Source: an uncultured Agathobacter sp. | GTDB taxonomy: Bacteria; Bacillota; Clostridia; Lachnospirales; Lachnospiraceae | Assembly (NCBI GenBank): GCA_934316545.1 | Contig: CAKRDT010000003.1 | Coordinates: forward strand, 1 to 64,000 | DNA length: 64,000 bases | Direction: 5' to 3' | In this document: in pieces, positions 54,247-62,898 of the stretch | How positions within the stretch are numbered: the stretch's first letter is position 1 | Layout: each line of letters starts with the position of its first letter | Translations under genes and position numbers: made by a program | The notes under the pieces: model-generated | Told to the model about the DNA's origin: nothing | Databases searched by the model: none | The model's input: the letters and a program-made list of their open reading frames with translations, nothing else

Positions 54247-54289
54247 TGCAAAACTGATTTTTTGCTAACAGAATATAGAATTTTTACTT

Positions 54290-54322
54290 AGGGCTGACTG
54301 TAACAGGTCAGCCCTATTTCTT
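54290..54322 (+). terminator. terminator after giant protein 2
   Basis: AGGGCTGAC (54290-54298) pairs with GTCAGCCCT (54307-54315), followed by ATTTCTTT. Confidence 0.85.
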
Positions 54323-54353
54323 TGATGGGACAATACTGATAATAACTATACTG

Positions 54354-55077
54354 ATGACCTTTAATGAATTTCTACTTGCCAACGGTGATGAAAATCTGGC
54401 GCAGTATCTGGAACAGGTGGATACCCTTGAACCTATCCCTGACGCCTTCTTTAATCCGCTGTATGAGAAGCTGAAGATGTACTATGTCACCGGTGGTATG
54501 CCGGAGTCGGTATTGATGTGGACGAAGGCACGGGATGTTTCTGCCATGCAGGAAGCATTGTCCGGAATCATCGGAGCCTATGAGCGTGATTTTGCCAAGC
54601 ATCCTAATCTCAGCGGGTTCCCGAAAATCTCAATGATTTGGAAGTCTATTCCTTCTCAACTGGCAAGGGAGAACAAGAAATTTATTTATAAGGTGGTCAA
54701 GGAAGGCGCACGAGCCCGTGAGTACGAGGATGCATTGCAAAGGCGCTTTGACCGAAAACTTTGTATTGCAGACTTTAATTACTCAGCTTGAAGTCATGCC
54801 CCGTTATTGGAGCCGGAACAACCCACCTTACGAGGTGGATTTCCTCATTCAGTGGGAGAATGACATCTTCCCCGTGGAGGTCAAATCCGAAGCCAACACA
54901 ACCAGCAAGAGTATGAAGAAGTTCAAGGAACTGTTCCCTGATAAGGTCAAGCTCCGCATCCGTTTCTCATTGGATAATCTGAAACTGGACGATGATGTGC
55001 TGAATATCCCGCTGTTCATGGAAGATCAGGCGGATCGATTGATTGGATTGGCATTGGAACAGGGCAGCGCACAGTAA
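54354..55077 (+). pseudogene. DUF4143-type ATPase, broken by N-terminal loss and internal deletion
   Basis: The first part (54354-54738) reads MTFNEFLLANGDENL, a middle segment of AAA ATPases with DUF4143; the Walker A region is absent. Near 54740 (after YEDALQ) the frame shifts and about 70 residues are missing. The second part (from about 54745 to 55077) reads ALTENFVLQTLITQ and YEVDFLIQ with FPVEVKSE, the nuclease-like C-terminal domain. Not functional. Confidence 0.88.
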
Positions 55078-55084
55078 TAGAAGT

Positions 55085-55201
55085 ATGGAGAATACAGATA
55101 TGGCTATTAGTAAAAAACTTGAAATTATATACCACAATGGTCAACCAGATGGCATTCGCTCCATTCGTCGCCATTTATCTACCATGACCACTTGCTCATG
55201 A
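55085..55201 (+). pseudogene. possible GIY-YIG nuclease N-terminal fragment
   Basis: 38 codons from the ATG at 55085 read AISKKLEIIYHNGQPDGI, like the start of a GIY-YIG family protein of the kind with a conserved (D/N)GxPDG motif; a stop follows. Short and weak evidence. The rest of this gap (to 55350) holds only an ACCGGGT/ACCCGGT hairpin at 55314-55345. Confidence 0.3.
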
Positions 55202-55352
55202 GATTCTCCATTTCTGTGATTAGAATATCACATTTTGAAGGGTGTGTTCAAGAAAAAGGGTTCACTTTGGAATCGGTCCATTAACAGGGATCTGATTTGT
55301 GAGCGTGTCTAAAACCGGGTAACCCACTTTTCTATGTGACCCGGTATATATG

Positions 55353-55617
55353 GGGAAGATAGCATATGGGCGCAGGCGTACAGAAAAGAAAACAGGAACC
55401 CGTAATGAAACTCATGTAGTGGAGCAATCAGAGTTCCCTGTTTATGAGGAAATTCATGAAGCAATTATTTCCGAGGAAGACTGGGATCTTGCACAGGAAA
55501 AGCGGTCAAAAAATAATTATAGGCGTGAAAAAATTCATGATCCGGAACATGCACATATTTTGTCCAGAATATTAAAATGTCCTTGCTGTGGAAAAGGAAT
55601 GTATGGAAATATTGCCT
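55353..55617 (+). pseudogene. large serine recombinase, internal fragment
   Basis: About 88 codons match the middle of large serine recombinases: IAYGRRRTEKKTGTRNE, SEEDWDLAQEKRSKNN and the zinc-ribbon start ILKCPCCGKGMYGNI. There is no catalytic N-terminus, and the sequence breaks off at about 55617 after GNIA. It is a relic of an integrative element. Confidence 0.85.
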
Positions 55618-55618
55618 G

Positions 55619-55729
55619 CCTCCATGCATCTACCAGCGGATGGAACTCTTCTTCAGTGAGCCCTATATCCAGAGCGCCCATCGCGTTCAAGGCTCTGACT
55701 GAATCTCCATAGCCGCGGGCAACAGCTCC
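55619..55729 (-). pseudogene. phage-type DNA polymerase A fragment
   Basis: Minus-strand reading gives about 37 codons: GYGDSVRALNAMGALDIGL and EEEFHPLVDAW, the O-helix-adjacent part of family A polymerases found in phages and integrative elements. It starts where the recombinase fragment ends. No complete gene is nearby; the following 250 bases hold only the LacI gene's upstream region (a TATAAT at 55881-55886). Confidence 0.55.
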
Positions 55730-55977
55730 GTGTTAGGATATGATATGTGTCAGAAAATCATAATGGACTGTGCAAAGGGTTATTCCTTCGCTTCTTGGTA
55801 AAATGTTACAAAAACAGAAGACGGATTTTGTGATGGGGTACACGTTTAACCTTTGAAAAACCCATATTTCTGCTGTACCATATAATCATAAATGAGAGTC
55901 AAATGGTGTTTGGTTTTTCATCAATGCTATCACTTGAACCTTTCATCATCAGATTATCAGAAAAAGAGGAAATCGAT

Positions 55978-57003
55978 ATGGCACAGAACAGAGTTCGGAT
56001 TGCGGATGTAGCGGATGCGTTAGGTCTTAGTACAGCGACTGTCTCAAAGGTGATTCACGGAAAAACAGAAAAGCTTTCGGATGAGACCGTAAAACGTGTC
56101 CAGCAGGAGCTTGAAAGTTCGGGGTATATTCCGAATATGGCAGGCATTCTGCTTGCAAGAAATAATTCCAGAATCATCGGTGTGGTGGTGAATGACAATG
56201 AAAAGTATGAAGGCAGGGTCTTAGAGGATGGATTTGTGATGTCATCGCTTAATGCTCTTTCTCATGAGGTAAATGAAAAAGGATATTTTCTGATGATAAA
56301 AACGACATCTGACATCAGTGAGATTCCGGTGTTTGCATCCATGTGGAATATGGATGGGCTGATTCTGATGGGCTTTTGTGAAGCCGATTATGAGAAGCTA
56401 AGAAACCAGATGAGGATATCGTTTGTTGTGTATGATGGTTATTTTGAAAAATGCTCCAAGGTGGTCAATCTGGTCATCAATCATTATGATGGCGGTTATC
56501 AGGCGGGAAAATATTTGAAGGAGCTGGGACATAAAAAAGCATTGTGCATAGCGGATAATTTCATATGCATGGATCAAGAGCGCATCGAGGGATTTAGAGA
56601 TGCCTTTGAACCGGGGGAAACATTCAGATGGGAAATACCGAAGACGGAAAAGGAAAGAATGCGCTTTTATGAGGATAAATATAGGAAACTGATAAAGAAC
56701 AATGTTACCGCTGTTTTTGCAGTATCGGATTTTTATGCACTTGAGTTTATGAGGTTTTTGCAGGGAAAAGGCATACAAATTCCAAAGGATATTCAGATCA
56801 TAGGTTTTGACGACAATATGGCAAGCAGGGAAAGTAATCCTGCGCTTACAACGATTCATCAGGAGGCACCTCTTAGGGCAGAAACTGCAATCAAGTGCCT
56901 TGAAGCAATGCGCGATGGAGCAGAATGTGAGACAGAAATTGTGTTGCCGGTTGAGTTAATAAAAAGAGAAAGTACGGGGGAATTATCATGTCAAAGTTTA
57001 TGA
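55978..57003 (+). CDS. LacI family transcriptional regulator
   Basis: 341 residues from the ATG at 55978 (AGAGGAAA before it; an earlier in-frame ATG lacks a site). N-terminal LacI helix-turn-helix (RIADVADALGLSTATVSKVI) and hinge, then a periplasmic-binding-protein-like sensor domain with the C-terminal IGFDDNMASRESNPALTTIHQ signature. The MATE gene overlaps its end by 16 bases, so it probably controls its own operon. The effector is unknown; sugars are typical. Confidence 0.92.
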   Translation: MAQNRVRIADVADALGLSTATVSKVIHGKTEKLSDETVKRVQQELESSGYIPNMAGILLARNNSRIIGVVVNDNEKYEGRVLEDGFVMSSLNALSHEVNEKGYFLMIKTTSDISEIPVFASMWNMDGLILMGFCEADYEKLRNQMRISFVVYDGYFEKCSKVVNLVINHYDGGYQAGKYLKELGHKKALCIADNFICMDQERIEGFRDAFEPGETFRWEIPKTEKERMRFYEDKYRKLIKNNVTAVFAVSDFYALEFMRFLQGKGIQIPKDIQIIGFDDNMASRESNPALTTIHQEAPLRAETAIKCLEAMRDGAECETEIVLPVELIKRESTGELSCQSL

Positions 57004-58319
57004 AATCATTGTGTAAAATTGCAATTCCTGTTACCTTGCAAAGCATGCTGCAGGCATCCTTTTCCATTGTAGACCAGATTATGATCGGACAGCTGGGAGA
57101 GACGAATATATCGGCAGTTGGATTATGTGGAAATTTTTCTCTCATTTTTTCCGTGGTAATCGGTGCAGTGAGTACGGTTGCGGGAATATTGATCGCACAG
57201 TTTATTGGTGCGGAAGATACAAAAGAGGCATGGTGCAGCTTTGATGTGAGTCTCATTTGCGGAATTATGATATCGGCATTGTTTTTGCTGGCGGCAGGTG
57301 GCTTTTCAACACAGATTCTTGGACTTTACACGAAGGATATGGGAATTATAAGTGCGGGCTCAGTCTACTTTAGGATTGTTGCGTTTTCCTATATTCCAAT
57401 GGCAGTCAGCAATATTTTATCCTCATGGCTGCGCTGCAGGGAGCATGCCACGATACCGTTTTTAGCAAGCTTCGGGGCAGTTGCTGTAAACACAGGCCTT
57501 AATTATCTGCTGATATTCGGAACCTTTGGATTTCCATGTATGGGAATAAAGGGAGCCGCGGTTGCAACACTTATTTCGCAGTTGTTTAACCTCGTATTTA
57601 TTGTTATCGGATTTATCGTATGCATCAGGAAGGATAAAGATAAACCGGTATGGTCATTGCATTTCAGTAAAATTACGATCAGGGATTATGTGATTATGAT
57701 TATGCCGATTCTCATCAGTGAGTTTTTGTGGAGTCTCGGACAAAATGTGGAGTCTGCTGTCTATGGTCATCTAGGCACGTCAAACCTGGCGGCGTACACA
57801 CTTACCTGCCCGATACAGGGGCTTATCGTAGGAGCGCTTAGCGGATTGTCGGCGGCTGCCGGTGTGATGGTCGGCAAGAGGCTTGGCAGGAAAGAATACG
57901 ATGAGGCTTACACAGAATCGAAGAAAATCATGTATGCAGGCTTGGCCGGAGCGGTAGCCGTATCGACATTGCTCATTCTTCTGGCAGGAGTATATACCGG
58001 GCTGTATCGTGTAGATGGCAGCGTAAAAGAGCTTGGAAAGATACTGCTTATTGTATTTGCCCTGTATGCGCCAATCAAGGTGGAAAATATGATACTTGGC
58101 GGCGGTATCATAAGAAGCGGCGGTAATACCAAAATCATCATGGTGATTGATATTGTTGGCACATGGTGCATCGGAATTCCACTGTGTCTGCTTGCTGCAT
58201 ATGTATTTAAGTGGGGCATTGTTGGTGTGTACACACTGCTTACTACAGAAGAAATATTCAGACTGGTTGTATCGCTTATTATTTTTAAGAGACGCAAGTG
58301 GATGATCAGTTTATCGTAG
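56988..58319 (+). CDS. MATE family efflux transporter
   Basis: 443-residue transporter with twelve membrane helices in two six-helix halves (for example VDQIMIGQLGETNISAVGL at the start of half one and QNVESAVYGHLGTSNLAAY in half two, the internal repeat of the family). It exports cationic compounds by Na+ or H+ antiport. The coupling to a LacI regulator suggests the pump is induced by its ligand. A good terminator follows. Confidence 0.9.
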   Translation: MSKFMKSLCKIAIPVTLQSMLQASFSIVDQIMIGQLGETNISAVGLCGNFSLIFSVVIGAVSTVAGILIAQFIGAEDTKEAWCSFDVSLICGIMISALFLLAAGGFSTQILGLYTKDMGIISAGSVYFRIVAFSYIPMAVSNILSSWLRCREHATIPFLASFGAVAVNTGLNYLLIFGTFGFPCMGIKGAAVATLISQLFNLVFIVIGFIVCIRKDKDKPVWSLHFSKITIRDYVIMIMPILISEFLWSLGQNVESAVYGHLGTSNLAAYTLTCPIQGLIVGALSGLSAAAGVMVGKRLGRKEYDEAYTESKKIMYAGLAGAVAVSTLLILLAGVYTGLYRVDGSVKELGKILLIVFALYAPIKVENMILGGGIIRSGGNTKIIMVIDIVGTWCIGIPLCLLAAYVFKWGIVGVYTLLTTEEIFRLVVSLIIFKRRKWMISLS

Positions 58320-58471
58320 GCGTTTGCGAAAATCTTATGGCGGTGCGTTTTGGTTTGACTGAAAACAAATGCATTGACAGATATTCCGAAAAACGACTGC
58401 GCTATCACAAAAGGAAGGATACAGGAATCAAAATGATATTTAACACAAGGATGTGCTAAATAATGGTTATA

Positions 58472-58503
58472 AAAAGATTCGGTGGAAGCACCGGATCTTT
58501 TTA
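58472..58503 (+). terminator. terminator after the MATE gene
   Basis: AAAAGATTCGGTG pairs with CACCGGATCTTTTT (one T-G pair) around GAAG, ending in a T run that runs into the next promoter. Confidence 0.8.
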
Positions 58504-58505
58504 CG

Positions 58506-58553
58506 TTGACAAATAAAACAATATAGTGTATATATGTGTATATACATATATAC
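58506..58553 (+). promoter_or_regulatory. promoter and palindromic operator of the GntR-ABC operon
   Basis: TTGACA (58506-58511), 17 bases, TATATA (58529-58534). A perfect inverted repeat, GTATATATGT (58528-58537) with ACATATATAC (58544-58553) around GTATAT, covers the -10 and start point. This is the expected site for repression by the YtrA-like GntR protein encoded third in the operon. Confidence 0.75.
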
Positions 58554-58597
58554 AGATGGAATAAAATTTTCCACGAACGAAAATACGAGGTAAAGGA

Positions 58598-59467
58598 ATG
58601 GAACAGACAATGATCAAAACCGAGAACCTATCCAAGCGATTCGGTTCATTTGCATTACAGGATATCCATTTTGAACTCCCAGCAGGCTATATCTGCGGGC
58701 TGATTGGGGAGAATGGTGCAGGAAAGACAACGCTTTTAAACATTCTGGCGGGACTTTATGAGTACGATGGAACCGTTTATTTAGAGGGGAAAGAGTACCG
58801 TGCAAATCAGATGGAACTGCAGCAGGAGATCGGTTTCGTGTTTCATGAGGAATGGTTCGATGACTGGGATTCGCTGATCGCAAACAGCAGACATTACGGA
58901 AAATATTATAAACACTATGATGAAGCATTGTTAAAAACATATTTTAAGCGTTTCCGGCTGGATGAGAAGAAAAAGTACAAAAAATTGTCCAAGGGAGAAA
59001 AATTGAAATTTGCGTTCGCTTTTGCGCTGGCGCATCATCCGAAACTGTTGCTGCTCGATGAGCCGGGGGCGAATTTTGATCAGACCTTCCGTGAAGAATT
59101 CCATCATATTTTAAGAGAATTTACCGCGGACGGAACGAAGAGCGTGATCCTCTCGACACATATTACTTCGGATGTGGACCGGTTTGCCGATTATCTGTTG
59201 TTTCTGAAAGAGGGAAGACAATTGTTGTACGGAGATATCGAGTCGGTCCGTGATGCGTACCGGATGGTGGCTGGCGAACGTTATGCGTTGAAAGCTTTTG
59301 GCGGGCGGCTGGTTTATATGGAGGAGACCCCGGTGGGATGCAGCGCTCTGGTCAAACAGGATCATGCGGAGTATGACCGGGCACTTAAGGTGTGGGAGCC
59401 GGACACGGAGGAACTGATGTATTATCTGGCGAAAGGAGAGGAGCATGGAAGAGGCAATCAAATATAA
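58598..59467 (+). CDS. ABC transporter ATP-binding protein (operon ATPase 1)
   Basis: 289 residues: Walker A GENGAGKTT, signature LSKGEKLKFAFA, Walker B LLLLDEPGANFD with the Glu, and His in LSTHITSD. A C-terminal extension of about 70 residues follows the domain. It resembles the YtrB/BcrA group. First of five genes; start may be 58610. It pairs with the membrane protein that overlaps its end by 23 bases. Confidence 0.9.
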   Translation: MEQTMIKTENLSKRFGSFALQDIHFELPAGYICGLIGENGAGKTTLLNILAGLYEYDGTVYLEGKEYRANQMELQQEIGFVFHEEWFDDWDSLIANSRHYGKYYKHYDEALLKTYFKRFRLDEKKKYKKLSKGEKLKFAFAFALAHHPKLLLLDEPGANFDQTFREEFHHILREFTADGTKSVILSTHITSDVDRFADYLLFLKEGRQLLYGDIESVRDAYRMVAGERYALKAFGGRLVYMEETPVGCSALVKQDHAEYDRALKVWEPDTEELMYYLAKGEEHGRGNQI

Positions 59468-60146
59468 GAATGTGATCAGAGAATATTTTCTGGAATATAA
59501 GAACCGTAATCAGGTATTGCAAAGCATCTTTTATGTGATCCTGTTTTGCGCATCGTTTTCGCCTTTGGTATTTGGCAGTGCAAAGGAAGGACTGGGGTAT
59601 ATATGGCTCACATTTCCGATGGTTCTTGCGATGTTTGCAGCAACCGCACATACGAGTGCCCTGCCGCCGATGCTGTATCTGGTTCCCGGATCGAGAAAGC
59701 TGCGCGAGGAATATATCCGGAGGATGTTAAATGTTAAGATTGGCCTGCCGCTTGCGTTGTGCGCGGTCATCGATATCATCCTGCTGATCGTGCAGCCGAT
59801 GATGATCAAAGGCGTGATCCTGCAGCTGGTAACGGTGTTTTTTATGTCCTATTGTGTGGGAATTACAAACGACGGACTGGTCTGGCGGAATAATGTGTCG
59901 CGGGCAGCCTATGGGCAGGTAAGTTATTTTAACGGACCAATCACGGTATTCAGTGTGATCGCAAGCTGCGTGATGAGCAGCATCTGTTCTTCGGAGATTA
60001 CGAATGTGGAATTTTGGATTGCGCTTGTTATTTATCTCATCATTTACGCACCTCTTTCTTATGCGCTTAACAAGCGTTGGGGTGGAATCAGAGAGAAACT
60101 CGCCGTCTATGAACTTGCAACGAAGGAGGAGACATGGGACTGGTAA
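59445..60146 (+). CDS. ABC transporter permease subunit (operon)
   Basis: 233 residues with six hydrophobic segments (about 25-45, 55-75, 105-125, 130-150, 170-190, 200-215). GGAGAGGAG precedes the ATG. No named family, but it is framed by ATPase 1 and the GntR gene, with overlaps to both (23 and 13 bases), so it is the membrane part of this transporter. Confidence 0.75.
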   Translation: MEEAIKYKNVIREYFLEYKNRNQVLQSIFYVILFCASFSPLVFGSAKEGLGYIWLTFPMVLAMFAATAHTSALPPMLYLVPGSRKLREEYIRRMLNVKIGLPLALCAVIDIILLIVQPMMIKGVILQLVTVFFMSYCVGITNDGLVWRNNVSRAAYGQVSYFNGPITVFSVIASCVMSSICSSEITNVEFWIALVIYLIIYAPLSYALNKRWGGIREKLAVYELATKEETWDW

Positions 60147-60505
60147 TCGTCATTGAACCGCATGGAACGTATGCTATCTATGAGCAGATCGTCAATCAGA
60201 TCAAGAACCAGATCATATCCGGTGAATTGCAGCCGGACGAGGCGCTGCCGTCCATTCGGGGACTGGCGGCGGATATCGGCGTCAGCGTGATCACGACGAA
60301 GCGCGCGTATGAGGAACTGGAGCGGGAGGGGCTGATCCGTTCTGTTTCCAATAAAGGATTTTATGTGTGCAAATACAACACGGATTATCTGCACGAAAAG
60401 CAGCTGATGGAATTGGAAAAACGCCTGCAGGAGTGGATCACGCTTGCAAAACAGGCGGGACTTGGAACTGAGGATATTCGCGAGATGCTGGAGGGATTGT
60501 TGTAA
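60134..60505 (+). CDS. GntR family regulator, YtrA subfamily
   Basis: 123 residues: N-terminal winged helix (IYEQIVNQIKNQIISGEL, LPSIRGLAADIGVSVITTKRAYEEL) and the short YtrA-type C-terminal helix pair, without an effector domain. YtrA proteins repress their ABC operon and respond to envelope stress or cell-wall antibiotics. GAAGGAGG precedes the ATG. The 26-bp palindrome at 58528-58553 is its probable site. Confidence 0.93.
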   Translation: MGLVIVIEPHGTYAIYEQIVNQIKNQIISGELQPDEALPSIRGLAADIGVSVITTKRAYEELEREGLIRSVSNKGFYVCKYNTDYLHEKQLMELEKRLQEWITLAKQAGLGTEDIREMLEGLL

Positions 60506-60506
60506 G

Positions 60507-61172
60507 ATGGAGAATATTATTTTTTCTGCGAAGCAGGTACAGGGGAAGAAAGCATTATTCGGCAAAGGCAGGTTCGCTTTGCAAAATGTGGATTTTGAAC
60601 TTCCAAGCGGATATATTATGGGAATCATCGGGGAAAACGGTGCCGGAAAGACGACATTCTTCCGCTATATTATGGAGGAAAAGAAGCATTATCACGGCAG
60701 CTTTTATCTGGACGGAACCGATATCGCGGAGGATCACGCGTGGTCGATGAACCGGATCGGATTTGTCTCTGAGGAGCGGTTGTTTTTGCGGCAGAAGAGT
60801 GCAAGAGAGAATGCAAGGATGCTGGGAAGCTTCTATGATACATTTGATATAGAGCGGTTTGCTGCGCTGATGGAGCAGATGAATCTTACCACGGCGCGAA
60901 CCATTGGACAGATGTCACGCGGTGAGAATATGAAGTTTCAGCTTGCCTTTGCACTCGCGCATAAACCGAGGCTTCTTCTGTTGGATGAGCCGACCGCGGG
61001 GATGGATCCGATTTTCCGCAAGGAGTTTTACAGGCTGCTCCGGCAGCAGTTGGAGGTGCTTGATTGCTCGGTCATCATGTCCTCGCATCTGGAGGATGAT
61101 ATCAAAAAAGAGTTTGATTATATCGGACGGTTTGAGCATGGGGAATTTACTTCGTTTTATGAGAATTCATAA
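60507..61172 (+). CDS. ABC transporter ATP-binding protein (operon ATPase 2)
   Basis: 221 residues from the ATG at 60507, one base after the GntR stop; the longer frame is not supported. Walker A GENGAGKTT, signature MSRGENMKFQ, Walker B LLLLDEPTAGMD, His in MSSHLEDD. Shorter than ATPase 1, with a similar signature, so it is probably a paralogue. It may act with the membrane protein downstream. Confidence 0.9.
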   Translation: MENIIFSAKQVQGKKALFGKGRFALQNVDFELPSGYIMGIIGENGAGKTTFFRYIMEEKKHYHGSFYLDGTDIAEDHAWSMNRIGFVSEERLFLRQKSARENARMLGSFYDTFDIERFAALMEQMNLTTARTIGQMSRGENMKFQLAFALAHKPRLLLLDEPTAGMDPIFRKEFYRLLRQQLEVLDCSVIMSSHLEDDIKKEFDYIGRFEHGEFTSFYENS

Positions 61173-61207
61173 GGTATTCTAATTGTAGGTAGAAGGAGGA
61201 AGGAGTC

Positions 61208-61726
61208 ATGACGATAGAAGGTAAGATGCAACAGCAGAAGTTAAAAGAATTTGACTGTACTTTGCGGGAGAGCACGGGCCAGCTGGCATGGTTTTTATAC
61301 TGGATGTTTGCGGCTGTTGTGCTTATGGTGGGGCTTGTACTGATCTTTGACGGAATGTTTGATCATGATGCATGGCTGCTGTTGGGCTATGTGTGGATGG
61401 TCGTTTATATGGACAACTATGTATTGGCGCCGTATCAATGGAGCAATGAAGCCTTCAGCCGGAGGATGCCGAAATCCGATGCGGTTTCAAAAATACTTCG
61501 GTTTGTTCCGGTTTCGCAAAAGAACTACATCCGCGTGAGGATGCAGTATCTTTGGAAGTTTGTGTGGAAATTTGCTGCATTTGCCATGCTGATCGTGATC
61601 GGAAGCATGAGCGTTACGCAGAAAATTTCTCTTGTGAGGGTGATGGAAGGTGTTCTTTTATTTTTGGCCGGACCGATGCTCATTGGGTATATTGAGTTGA
61701 AGGAATCACTTTTTTACAGATCATAA
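61208..61726 (+). CDS. membrane protein of the GntR-ABC operon
   Basis: 172 residues with four hydrophobic segments (about 30-50, 55-75, 118-138, 145-162). GAAGGAGGAAGG lies before the ATG. No family is recognised; it follows ATPase 2 by 35 bases and is probably its permease. Confidence 0.65.
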   Translation: MTIEGKMQQQKLKEFDCTLRESTGQLAWFLYWMFAAVVLMVGLVLIFDGMFDHDAWLLLGYVWMVVYMDNYVLAPYQWSNEAFSRRMPKSDAVSKILRFVPVSQKNYIRVRMQYLWKFVWKFAAFAMLIVIGSMSVTQKISLVRVMEGVLLFLAGPMLIGYIELKESLFYRS

Positions 61727-61877
61727 ATAAAATATGGAAAAATGTTACAGAAACATGACATTTCTTAGGGCTTTCTTAATCCTATTGCATTCTACATAAA
61801 AGAGTGGTAGAACGTGAAGCAGAAAGAAACAGAAGCAAAGAAAACGAAGAAAACTTCTTTCGAAGGAGGAAAATACT

Positions 61878-62696
61878 ATGAAAAAATTAATCACTACGTT
61901 ATGTGCTGCTTTAGCGTGCAGCTTCCTTTTTACCGCAACACCCGTTTATGCGGACAATGCATACACGATGACTACGGTAAAGAGTCATCTTTCTGTATGG
62001 TCTAACGGAAAGAATAAGGTGTATTTGAAGGATATTACAAAGAAAAATAAAGATGGAATCGACGAGATCGTAAAGCAGAAACTGTATCTGAAGAATGTCA
62101 AAACAGGCAAGTCAAAACTTCTGCAGACGATCAAGCTCGATCCTGAATCGGAGGAATGCTGCTATCTGAATAATGTATACAAAACGACGGTTTACATGAA
62201 CCGTGTCAGAGGAGTAGGAGACGGCGACCTGTACACTTATAACTGGAAGACCGGTAAATTCAAGTGTGTCAGAAAGAACTTTATTATCATAAATGCATCG
62301 GGAAAATATATGATTACAGCAAATTATCTTCCGACTGACATCAGTCCGTATCCGGCATATCTGTATAAGATTACGTCCAAGGGATTGGAAAAAGTCAAAA
62401 AACTTGGCGCATATACCACGCAGGCGCAATTTGCCGGCAGGAAGATTTATTATGCAAAGTTTCCTTCCAACGGAAGCATTCGTCAGATGAGTGTCTGGAC
62501 CTGTGATCTGTCCGGAAAAAATACAAAAGAAATCTTTAGAACCAAGGCAAAAGATGAGCAGGGTTATGTTATGCTTGAACATGTGGATGAAAATTCATTT
62601 GTCTATGTAGAAGTTCCGGCAGACGGGGATCCGGTATATTATCGATTTGACATGAAAACGGAGAAAACGACACAGATTCCGGAATCAGAAGTGTAG
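61878..62696 (+). CDS. secreted protein, beta-propeller-like
   Basis: 272 residues, GAAGGAGG before the ATG. Signal peptide (1-26, ending PVYAD). The rest alternates strands with repeated K/Y-rich steps (VYLKDITKK, LYLKNVKTG, LYTYNWKTGKF, VWTCDLSGKN, YRFDMKTEKT) at about 45-residue spacing, typical of a blade-repeat propeller like DUF5050. No catalytic motif. Single gene. Confidence 0.7.
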   Translation: MKKLITTLCAALACSFLFTATPVYADNAYTMTTVKSHLSVWSNGKNKVYLKDITKKNKDGIDEIVKQKLYLKNVKTGKSKLLQTIKLDPESEECCYLNNVYKTTVYMNRVRGVGDGDLYTYNWKTGKFKCVRKNFIIINASGKYMITANYLPTDISPYPAYLYKITSKGLEKVKKLGAYTTQAQFAGRKIYYAKFPSNGSIRQMSVWTCDLSGKNTKEIFRTKAKDEQGYVMLEHVDENSFVYVEVPADGDPVYYRFDMKTEKTTQIPESEV

Positions 62697-62727
62697 TAGA
62701 TGTTGGTATTGTATAGAGAACCGGAAG

Positions 62728-62772
62728 AATCCGCGAAGAGGATTGGGAACAATTCGCTTCGCGGATTTTCTG
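62728..62772 (+). terminator. terminator
   Basis: AATCCGCGAAG (62728-62738) pairs with CTTCGCGGATT (62757-62767) around an 18-base loop, followed by TTCTGTTTT. Confidence 0.75.
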
Positions 62773-62898
62773 TTTTATAATTAATGCAAACGATGTTTTT
62801 TTCTTGCAGGGCATAGGATTAGAGCGTATAATGAATGATAAGTTTGGTGCTAGGAATTGCGTCGGCGGATGCAATCCGATGAAGGGGGAGGCGCGTGA

